Program-made: the position numbers and the translations under genes | Notes under the pieces: generated by a model | What the model was told of the DNA's origin: nothing | The model's input: only the letters and a program-made list of their open reading frames with translations | Database searches by the model: none | DNA from: an uncultured bacterium | GTDB lineage: Bacteria > Bacillota > Clostridia > Lachnospirales > Lachnospiraceae | DNA: 6,388 nucleotides | Reading direction: 5' to 3' | Assembly: GCA_937893485.1 (NCBI GenBank) | Contig: CALBJL010000035.1 | Coordinates: 1-6,388 of the forward strand | Shown: positions 1 through 5,351 of the stretch, piece after piece | How the letters are laid out: each line of letters opens with the position of its first letter | Position numbering within the stretch: the stretch's first letter is position 1

Positions 1-2504
1 TAGGAAGTGCTGCTGATCAGATACCACGTTGCCTTGTCCAGTCCGTGCGCAAAACCTTTGCCTGCGCCATCGGTCGCAACGTCCGTTTTATCACCGGTCG
101 GGTTTGCGCCCTGTGCGTCACATTTCTGCACCTGGTAGGTCTTTCCGTCACGACCCCTGAACGTGATCGTGTGTGCAGTCTTTCCGGTGATCACCGGATT
201 TTCGTCCACAATCTCGACATCCACCCAGATGCTCGCCTTGTCCTGATAACTGAAGGTCAGGGCATTCGTATAAGTACCCTTGTCCTGTGTCTTTAACGCA
301 TTGATACCGTCCACGGTGATCTGTGCGGTGCTGACTGCGTTTCCTTCCGCATCAAATGCCTGCACATCCGCCCGTGTCTTTGCCGACGCATCCGTGAGTG
401 TCTGGAGGTCATTTTTATGGATCACAAAACTGTCTGCCGCGATCACTGAGCCGTCCGCCCCTGTGACTGCCCCACCGTTCGCACGGTAGAGCGGCTGCAG
501 GTGCAGCGGGTTCGGTGTCGTACCCGTGATCACGGTGTTTGCCGTATATGCCTTTGTATTGTTATTTTTATCTACCCATGCAAAGAATGTCTTTGTGTCA
601 AGCTGCACCTGTGCGGTCATGCCGGTAAAGGTGGCTGCGGGGATGGTCTCCCCTTTGATAACGGTCACTGTGCCGCCGTTCAATACATTGCCGTCTTTAT
701 CCTCAAAGACAACCGTGTGCTGCTCGTCAAACTCCACTTCCACCTTCCATGCCTGTGTAACGGGGTTTGTGGTGTGGATGTATGCCTGCTCGTCTGCATC
801 CCAGCGGATCAGTCCGTCTGCGATTGCCTGCGCCGCATTGATGGAGAATCCATTCACGGTGATGCTCTTTAAGCCGTAGCCAGTGTCCGGTGTCACCTTG
901 ATGTCCATCGTTCCACCATTCGCGACAAGCGTGCGGTAAGAGTCCTCTCCCTGATCCGTCCATGTCCTTCCGGTCTGATCCAGCGTTCCGTTGGTTACCT
1001 TCACATCCACGGTCTGTCCCTTCTCAAAGGTCACATTGAGTGCGTGGGAGGTGGTCACACCGGTAGTGGTATAAGTAAAGGTTGTACTGTCTGCGCCCTG
1101 TACCAGCCCGCCTGTCACATCGGTTTCGACTGCGGGTGTTGCGCTGATGCTCTCTGTCCAGTACGCATTCTTTACTACCTGTGCATGTCCTGTGGTGTCT
1201 TTCAGTGTCACATCGACCGTTGCGTTGTCCGGCACGATCACGTGCTGGAACTGGTCAGCGCCAGTCTCTTTCTTTATCAGGTCACCGCTGCTGACACCGG
1301 TTACCTCCGCGGTTCCACCCGTCACATGGACATGGATGATGCCCGCATGTGTAAAGGTCGCCGCCAGTGTATTTGCCGGTCTGGTCGGCGTGTATCTGAT
1401 CTGGTAGCTCTTGTCTGTCCAGTTAAAGCTGTCCTTCACATCCTGTGTAAATAAATCGGTTCCTGCCCCGCCAGTCACATCCGTCAAAGCCGTCAGCATC
1501 GAGAAGCTGCTTCCCTTCTCCCCGGTCAGATCCCCGTAGTAAGGGTTTGTAAAATCCGTCGGATAGAAGGTGATCGTCAGTTCCTCGTTCCGATCGACAT
1601 TTACTGAACCGTCAACGTTCGGGGTGTATTCATTCCCCTGTGCATCCACTGCTTTGGGGCTGATCTTCACCGTATACTGTTCCAGATAATGTGGCAGCGC
1701 CGGTGCAGCCCCGCCGTCGATCTTCGCATTGCTGTCAGTGTGAATATCCACATCAAACGTGCCGAGGTAGAACCGCTGACCATCACTTGTCGCCTCATAC
1801 TCCACACCGTCAATCGTGATTTTCTCTCCTAGCGCACCGATCACGGCATAATCTCTGGTCGGATATGCTGTGTTTTCCGCCCTGCTCTGGCTGATCGTCA
1901 CGCCACTTGCGGGTGCCGCTCCTACCACATGTCCAAACACGTTTGAAGAAACATCTTCCGGCAGCCTGACATCCAGTCTGTTATCATCGGCGCGGCGCTC
2001 CACGGATGCCGTATCACCGCTCTGTCCGCCGCCCTTGAATGTCACGGACTTGCCACCATCCACCTTAACCGTCGCTGTTCTGTCCGCGGGGATTTCCGCT
2101 TTTATAACCTGTTCATTATCCGCCATTGCATGAGGAATATGAATATCTGCCTGCGTGCCGCTGTCAGGATTTTTATAGGTATAAGAAACCTCCTGACCGC
2201 TCTCCCCGATCCGAACCACGCCTTCATTCTCGCCACGGATTGTGGGTTCGCCACCAAATGTACTGGTTGTAACCGTGGCGGTACAGCCCGGTGTCGTCAC
2301 GGTATAGGTATTTCCGTCCGGACTCGCCACCTTTAAGGTCGTGTTTGCGGATACCTCCAACACGCCGTCATTTAAGGTAACTGTTCCATCAGCATCAATT
2401 TCGATCTTGAAATCTGCTGTGGCTGTGTATGTATGTATGTATGTTCTGTTGTTGTTTGCGCATCTGTGTACGATTTGAGTGTAATACCCTGTTTCATCAA
2501 ACCG
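1..2504 (-). CDS. Downstream part of the giant surface protein, in a different frame (incomplete at left edge)
   Basis: A minus-strand frame is open from just after a TAG at 2505-2507 to the window edge, giving 808 codons from 2426 leftward with no stop. It is one base out of register with the lectin-bearing upstream part, and it is almost certainly the continuation of that protein. It begins TATADFKIEIDADGTVTL and consists of successive Thr/Val/Gly/Asp-rich beta-strand modules typical of clostridial extracellular stalk proteins. A module near 850-910 reads IKVTPDTGYGLKSITVNGF, like bacterial repeat domains of the InlB/Flg_new_2 type. Near 488-722, VVFEDKDGNVLNGG followed by IKGETIPAATFTG and FFAWVDKNN resembles a Listeria-Bacteroides (Flg_new, InlB B-repeat) repeat. 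No start codon with a convincing ribosome-binding site is seen at its beginning, so it is unlikely to be a separate gene. The C-terminal anchor (LPXTG or other) would lie outside the window. Codon use is GC-richer than in the lectin module. Family function (adhesion) is inferred; the open frame is direct. Confidence 0.85.
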
Positions 2505-4558
2505 CTACATGGTTCAACAGTCTGTTTAATAATCTTGACCATATTCTCACCATTTGCCTGATCTACTGCAGCAATCGTATCTATTACAGTCGCATATTTT
2601 AAGCCGCTGCCATCATCCCTGACAATCTGCGCTTCAGCAGAATAGATAGAGTTACTGGCATCCATCGTTTCAGTAGCTTTTGCACTCTTTTTTCCGTCAC
2701 GATGTCCCGGATCTTTTCCTTCCTCATAACCGCCAAACTCGACAAAATAACCTTCGCCCTGACGATACTGATCATAACCATCTCCAACACTCCCCCAGTT
2801 TCCTTCATGCACATTATTTAATGCAGCGACTCCATTGAGAATTAACGTACAGCTTTCAGGCGCTCCAGTATATGAAACATTCATGACATTATCAGCCAGA
2901 ACTCCGCCCTCCTTTTTTGCTGCGTAATTCGGCTCCATTCCATTCCACAGATTTGCATCAATCGTTTGTCTTGCTTCGGGACCATCTGCCCAATAGTAGA
3001 GTTTTCTGCGCTGTGCACGAGCCTCCGTATCATTTGCGCCTTCGGCGGTTGGCACATTATTAGGAATCTTCAATACACCGTCTTTTCGAGTCAAATCACT
3101 TGTGCCATCAATCTGCGTACCATCCGCCTTCAAAAGCATAGTGCCACCAACCCAGCCAGAAGCATTTCCAATTTCAAACAACTTGTTTATCTCATCTTTC
3201 GAAGTCAAAACCGGGAGATATCCCTGCCGTCCTCCCATTTTATAACTACGCGCCAAATTATACGCATCACTCCATGATTTTCTACCGGATATATATAAAT
3301 AGTAATGACCATTAAAATAGGTGAACTTTGAAGTTTTCTTATCCAATTTATCAAAAGCCTCGTTATTGTCATTCGCATCTATTTCCACAGCAACGGACAT
3401 TCCATCTTCATAAGTAAATTTCAGGCTCCGGATCTTTTCTTGTACTTGATCCTTTGAATTATTTTGCGCATCCAGCACCCACATTCCAAATCTATGTCTA
3501 CCATTAAATTCACTATCTGTAAAGGTCGCATCATTAACATCAACAGAGCCTACTGACACGTTTACGCTAATCATGCTAAATGTATCTTCTTCGTTTTCAA
3601 TTATGGCATGGGGATAGCTGAATGTATGATCATCATTGTAAATAGCATTACCCAAGTCAATTCCTTTATTGTCTGCTGTAAACAACGCAATTTTTTCTTT
3701 ATCAACAGCCAAAACAATCACCGTTCTGGTAAAATATATACTATTTTGTAAAATCGAATTTTCCGGTTGCTGTGAAGTTGCTGACATTTCAATTTCTATA
3801 TCTTCTACGCTGTTCTGCTCATAATTACCACCGCTGCTACTGCTGCCATCCTGCTCATTGCATTCAATATCATTATTGTTCTCAGCGGCAGAATCTACGA
3901 ACGATACCTGCTCCTCCACGAGTGACTGTGCAGCCGTTGTGTTCTCTGCCGTAGCACTTTCTCCGTCAGCATCATTCCCTGCCGCATCTGCCGCAGACTG
4001 TTCCCCGTCTACGTCGTCCGTCTCTGCCACAGTATTTTCACTGCTGTCCGTTCCCGGCTCTGCGGAAGCGCTGTCATCCACACCACCGCCCGGTTCTGTC
4101 GTTGTGTCTTCACTGGTATCTGCTCCCTGCTCGTTGTCGTTGCCGTCATCAGTTCCGGTTGTCGTATCCTGATCCGTGTGCTCTCCATCAGAGCCTGTGT
4201 CGTCGGATGTATCCGATCCATTTTCATCCGCATCGGATGTATCTGCCTCTGCGCCATCTTCGGGTTCTTCCACAACCGGTGTCTCCGCGATCGGCGTGAG
4301 GCTGTATGTCACCTCATATTTACCCGGGATGTTGATATCAAAGTCCCCCACATCCAACACAGCCAGTTCATACAGACTGCGGTCATAAACAATGCCCTCC
4401 GTCAGGTCATAGTCTGCCGTTCCCTGCTCCAGTTCCAAGTCCGGTGCTTCATATACCTGCGTTGTGTCCGCCGCAGCCCAGTGGATGGAGCCCACAATGA
4501 TAGCTGCTGACGCAAGAAATGTAAGCACGCGGTTTGCATTTGCTTTCGCTCTTTTCAT
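2372..4558 (-). CDS. Secreted C-type-lectin-domain surface adhesin, N-terminal part; ends prematurely after the ACAT repeat
   Basis: Predicted secreted cell-surface protein, 728 residues as read here. The start is the ATG at 4558 because AAGGAGG (4564-4570) lies 5 bases upstream and a signal peptide follows at once; the in-frame extension upstream to 4678 is leader and not coding. Residues 1-30 are a Sec signal peptide (basic MKRAKANANR, hydrophobic core, likely cleavage after WAAA). Residues 31-90 look like a bacterial Ig-like domain (IPGKYEVTYSLTP). Residues 91-260 are a highly acidic Asp/Glu/Thr/Ser/Gly linker. Residues 260-409 are an unassigned beta-rich region, and 410-612 a C-type lectin-like fold. 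Residues 706-711 (HTYIHT) are encoded by the ACAT tract, after which 17 out-of-frame residues precede TAA. One more ACAT unit would give a protein of at least 1,520 residues running off the window. The ligand is unknown; adhesion is inferred from architecture. No consensus promoter lies close upstream, so transcription probably depends on the invertible segment. Confidence 0.88.
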   Translation of the reverse strand: MKRAKANANRVLTFLASAAIIVGSIHWAAADTTQVYEAPDLELEQGTADYDLTEGIVYDRSLYELAVLDVGDFDINIPGKYEVTYSLTPIAETPVVEEPEDGAEADTSDADENGSDTSDDTGSDGEHTDQDTTTGTDDGNDNEQGADTSEDTTTEPGGGVDDSASAEPGTDSSENTVAETDDVDGEQSAADAAGNDADGESATAENTTAAQSLVEEQVSFVDSAAENNNDIECNEQDGSSSSGGNYEQNSVEDIEIEMSATSQQPENSILQNSIYFTRTVIVLAVDKEKIALFTADNKGIDLGNAIYNDDHTFSYPHAIIENEEDTFSMISVNVSVGSVDVNDATFTDSEFNGRHRFGMWVLDAQNNSKDQVQEKIRSLKFTYEDGMSVAVEIDANDNNEAFDKLDKKTSKFTYFNGHYYLYISGRKSWSDAYNLARSYKMGGRQGYLPVLTSKDEINKLFEIGNASGWVGGTMLLKADGTQIDGTSDLTRKDGVLKIPNNVPTAEGANDTEARAQRRKLYYWADGPEARQTIDANLWNGMEPNYAAKKEGGVLADNVMNVSYTGAPESCTLILNGVAALNNVHEGNWGSVGDGYDQYRQGEGYFVEFGGYEEGKDPGHRDGKKSAKATETMDASNSIYSAEAQIVRDDGSGLKYATVIDTIAAVDQANGENMVKIIKQTVEPCSGLMKQGITLKSYTDAQTTTEHTYIHTQPQQISRSKLMLMEQLP
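2426..2444 (-). repeat. Intragenic tetranucleotide repeat (ACAT)4ACA, candidate translational phase switch
   Basis: A perfect period-4 run of 19 bases lies within the adhesin gene. On the coding strand it reads four ACAT units plus ACA, and in every frame it encodes cycles of His-Thr-Tyr-Ile, so changes in length insert or remove tolerable residues. Upstream of it the lectin frame is open; downstream that frame stops at 2372-2374, while the frame one base out of register stays open to the window edge. Gain of one unit (+4) or loss of two (-8) would join the two open frames. The third register meets TGA at 2395-2397. So only one of three repeat-count classes gives the long protein. Slipped-strand mispairing at such tracts is established in Haemophilus and Neisseria; here it is inferred. 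The tract is short, so its mutability may be modest. Confidence 0.8.
2723..3331 (-). other. C-type lectin-like domain inside the adhesin
   Basis: Residues about 410-612 of the adhesin follow the order of conserved elements in bacterial C-type lectin-like domains. They open with NGHYYLYISGRKSWSDAYNLA (first strand, then the helix with Trp429). GYLPVLTSKDEINKLFE follows, matching the usual G-hydrophobic-PxxxSxxE pattern. Next come GWVGG (468-472), YYWADGPEA (521-529), WNGMEPNY (538-545) and a closing GYFVEFGGYEE. The EPN triplet matches the position of the EPN motif in the long loop of calcium-dependent mannose-type lectins, but the WND partner motif is replaced by NWGS. Sugar binding is therefore possible and not shown. 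The fold also serves as the variable scaffold of diversity-generating retroelements, but no reverse transcriptase or template repeat lies in this window. Confidence 0.75.
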
Positions 4559-4563
4559 GTCGT

Positions 4564-4570
4564 CCTCCTT
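4564..4570 (-). promoter_or_regulatory. Ribosome-binding site of the adhesin
   Basis: AAGGAGG on the minus strand sits 5 bases before the ATG at 4558 and is a full match to the anti-Shine-Dalgarno sequence. It decides the start against the in-frame methionine codons further upstream. It lies 16 bases downstream of the closing repeat arm of the structured leader, so the fold proposed there does not itself mask it. Confidence 0.9.
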
Positions 4571-4586
4571 TGTGAATACTTGTAAG

Positions 4587-4601
4587 CGGTAATTGAAAAC
4601 T
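4587..4601. repeat. Left arm of the 15-bp outer inverted repeat of the leader
   Basis: CGGTAATTGAAAACT is perfectly complementary to the segment at 4957-4971. The two arms are 355 bp apart. They could be the closing helix of a structured RNA, terminal repeats of a small element, or a second pair of recombination sites. Confidence 0.8.
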
Positions 4602-4628
4602 TTGATAGCAGGTCGCAGCTCCCGCAAG

Positions 4629-4755
4629 CATATCTGTTTTGCTTTCATTGCACGAACCATTCCGATGAGCCTCCGCAAAGCAAATTTGTGTCAGCAAAGG
4701 CTTCCACAATTTGGAGTCTCATCTCCATCGTGCAAAGGCAGCAAAATCAGATATG
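4629..4755. repeat. Long imperfect hairpin in the leader
   Basis: Successive complementary blocks are CATATCTG (4629-4636) with 4748-4755, TTTTGCT (4637-4643) with 4740-4746, TTGCACGA (4648-4655) with 4728-4735, GATGAG (4664-4669) with 4718-4723, CTCC (4671-4674) with 4713-4716, and CAAATTTGTG (4681-4690) with 4705-4713. The apical loop is 4691-4704. The order and spacing are consistent with one long stem carrying internal loops, and do not look like chance matches. Confidence 0.7.
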
Positions 4756-4807
4756 TCTTTGCTCGCGCTGCTACGTTGACGAGATCCACCCGTAACGTAG
4801 ATAGGGA

Positions 4808-4935
4808 ATGCGTAGACACATGTATCCAGCAGCGCACTTTGGAGCGGCTGGTACTTAGCGACCGTAGTCTGGTCGCTTATGTACCACTGCCAGCGACAAG
4901 TAGCGGGAGCGTGCCTGCGATACATGTGCTCGCAT
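4808..4935. repeat. Second long hairpin in the leader
   Basis: Outer blocks are ATGCG (4808-4812) with 4931-4935 and CACATGTATC (4817-4826) with 4919-4928, continued by GCAG (4829-4832) with 4915-4918 and GCAC (4834-4837) with 4911-4914. The inner stem is TGGTAC (4849-4854) with 4881-4886 and AGCGACC (4857-4863) with 4871-4877 around a 7-base loop. It is a strong, nearly continuous helix of more than 30 pairs, and a cruciform is possible in DNA. Confidence 0.75.
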
Positions 4936-4956
4936 GACCCAAGCCATAACGTATGG

Positions 4957-4971
4957 AGTTTTCAATTACCG
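4957..4971. repeat. Right arm of the 15-bp outer inverted repeat of the leader
   Basis: AGTTTTCAATTACCG is the perfect inverse of 4587-4601. It ends only 9 bases before the left arm of the promoter-flanking inverted repeat, so the two repeat systems abut. Confidence 0.8.
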
Positions 4972-4980
4972 AATTACATT

Positions 4981-5007
4981 TGCAATATAATGTGTATTAC
5001 GTTTCAC
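4981..5007. repeat. Left inverted repeat (IRL) of the invertible promoter segment
   Basis: This 27-base arm matches the inverse of 5274-5300 at 26 positions. The only difference is T at 4986, where the other arm has C on the corresponding strand. Positions 4987-5007 are a 21-base perfect match that includes TGTGTATTACGTTTCAC. Identity ends sharply at both sides, as expected for recombination sites. It lies between the adhesin leader and the segment carrying the promoter. Confidence 0.88.
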
Positions 5008-5086
5008 AAACAGGCTCATTTCTTCCGCGAAAAGCCTTAACACACCATGAAAAAGCCCGACCCAATTTCATACAGACACGACTTTT

Positions 5087-5137
5087 AGACCGGCTGCCGA
5101 CACCCACTTGTCGGGATCAGCCTCCGGTCTTGTTTTT
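5087..5137 (+). terminator. Intrinsic terminator in the invertible segment, rightward
   Basis: AGACCGG (5087-5093) pairs with CCGGTCT (5124-5130), and CCGAC (5097-5101) with GTCGG (5110-5114), giving a GC-rich stem with a small internal loop. The tract TTGTTTTTG follows directly on the plus strand. The other side of the stem is followed by AAAAG on the minus strand, so this terminator acts rightward only. After inversion it would face leftward behind the promoter and block read-through from the recombinase gene. Confidence 0.7.
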
Positions 5138-5187
5138 GTGCATGTTGATATGTAATTTCGGGGAATCCTGCCCTTTTATGAGCGAAT

Positions 5188-5201
5188 TTCCAAATTGGGA
5201 A
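5188..5201. promoter_or_regulatory. Imperfect palindrome upstream of the switch promoter, possible operator
   Basis: TTCCAAATTGGGAA is symmetric apart from one base pair in each half (ideal TTCC-N-AATT-N-GGAA). It ends 18 bases before the -35 box, where activators often bind. It lies inside the invertible segment, so it would move with the promoter. The binding protein is unknown. Confidence 0.35.
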
Positions 5202-5219
5202 CATTCACCAAAAAGAGGA

Positions 5220-5249
5220 TTGACATATTGGTAGCGCCTATAGTATATT
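5220..5249 (+). promoter_or_regulatory. Switch promoter, currently pointing away from the adhesin
   Basis: A perfect -35 TTGACA (5220-5225) is followed after 18 bases by TATATT (5244-5249), 5 of 6 to the -10 consensus. A one-base-shifted GTATAT at 17 bases is the alternative. Transcription would begin near 5256, cross the right repeat arm and run into the 3' end of the recombinase gene as antisense RNA. It is the best promoter I see in the window, and no comparable leftward promoter is visible between it and the adhesin start. Confidence 0.8.
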
Positions 5250-5273
5250 ATTTAAGCATAACTGTAGGTTTTA

Positions 5274-5300
5274 GTGAAACGTAATACACATTATGTTGCA
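5274..5300. repeat. Right inverted repeat (IRR) of the invertible promoter segment
   Basis: This is the inverse copy of 4981-5007: 26 of 27 positions match, and 5274-5294 pairs perfectly with 4987-5007. It lies 51 bases from the stop codon of the recombinase gene. Outside 5300 the sequence turns pyrimidine-rich and shows no similarity to the left flank. Confidence 0.88.
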
Positions 5301-5351
5301 TTCCACTTCTCACTTCGGCATCTTCTCCCCTCCACTCCCCACAATCCCTTT

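Larger units (their letters stand above)
4559..4980 (-). ncRNA. Gene-free structured leader between the switch and the adhesin (possible cis-acting RNA)
   Basis: This stretch has no credible coding frame and no strong promoter or U-tract on the minus strand, but it is full of complementary segments. CGGTAATTGAAAACT at 4587-4601 is perfectly repeated in inverse at 4957-4971. Inside that pair, in plus-strand order, are a long imperfect hairpin (4629-4755), a short perfect stem (4771-4777 / 4794-4800), a second long hairpin (4808-4935) and a small stem CCATA/TATGG (4944-4956). A closing helix around several hairpins is what a multibranched RNA looks like, and it would form the 5' leader of the adhesin mRNA when the promoter is inverted. 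I do not recognise a known riboswitch or RNA class. It could instead be a decayed palindromic mobile element. Confidence 0.5.
5008..5273. mobile_element. Invertible promoter segment, adhesin-OFF orientation
   Basis: This 266-bp non-coding segment between inverted repeats holds a rightward terminator (5087-5137), an imperfect palindrome (5188-5201) and a rightward promoter (5220-5249). It sits between a surface-protein gene and a tyrosine recombinase gene, which is the classic arrangement of invertible promoters in Bacteroides capsule loci and clostridial surface genes (established for those families). In the orientation seen, the promoter fires away from the adhesin. After inversion its -35 and -10 would occupy about 5056-5061 and 5032-5037, with transcription starting near 5025 and a leader of roughly 465 bases before the adhesin ATG. 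Inversion itself is inferred, not observed. Confidence 0.83.

Noticed and set aside
45..2336. Several plus-strand frames of 60-140 codons across the left third
   Set aside because: They oppose the long open minus-strand frame, are Cys/His-rich or Ser/Thr/Val low-complexity shadows of the stalk modules, and lack ribosome-binding sites.
2426..2470. Programmed -1 ribosomal frameshift instead of a repeat-length switch
   Set aside because: The needed shift is -1, but there is no X-XXY-YYZ slippery heptamer before or in the tract. The tetranucleotide repeat explains the break better.
2723..3331. C-type lectin fold as the variable protein of a diversity-generating retroelement
   Set aside because: No reverse transcriptase, template repeat or accessory gene is in the window, and the recombinase nearby is a tyrosine recombinase. 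The domain alone does not support it.
4559..4678. Longer adhesin start at 4678 (40 extra codons)
   Set aside because: The extension lacks a ribosome-binding site and would bury the signal peptide. The ATG at 4558 has a perfect site and is followed at once by the signal peptide.
4771..4800. GGGTGGATCTCGTC on the minus strand as a T-box antiterminator
   Set aside because: It only loosely resembles the T-box core, sits in the loop of a short hairpin, and has no terminator or amino-acid gene after it.
4986..4991. TATAAT in the left repeat arm as a fixed rightward promoter
   Set aside because: It is a perfect -10 hexamer, but no -35-like sequence lies 15-19 bases upstream. The other arm has CATAAT, so it is probably part of the recombination site.
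4953..5234. Plus-strand 93-codon frame across the inverted repeat and the terminator
   Set aside because: It has no ribosome-binding site, shows no protein-like pattern, and reads through the terminator hairpin and the promoter.
5243..5273. Leftward promoter with -10 TATACT overlapping the rightward one
   Set aside because: The -35 region at 15-18 bases is poor (at best 3 of 6), far weaker than the rightward TTGACA box. If real, it would lessen the OFF state.
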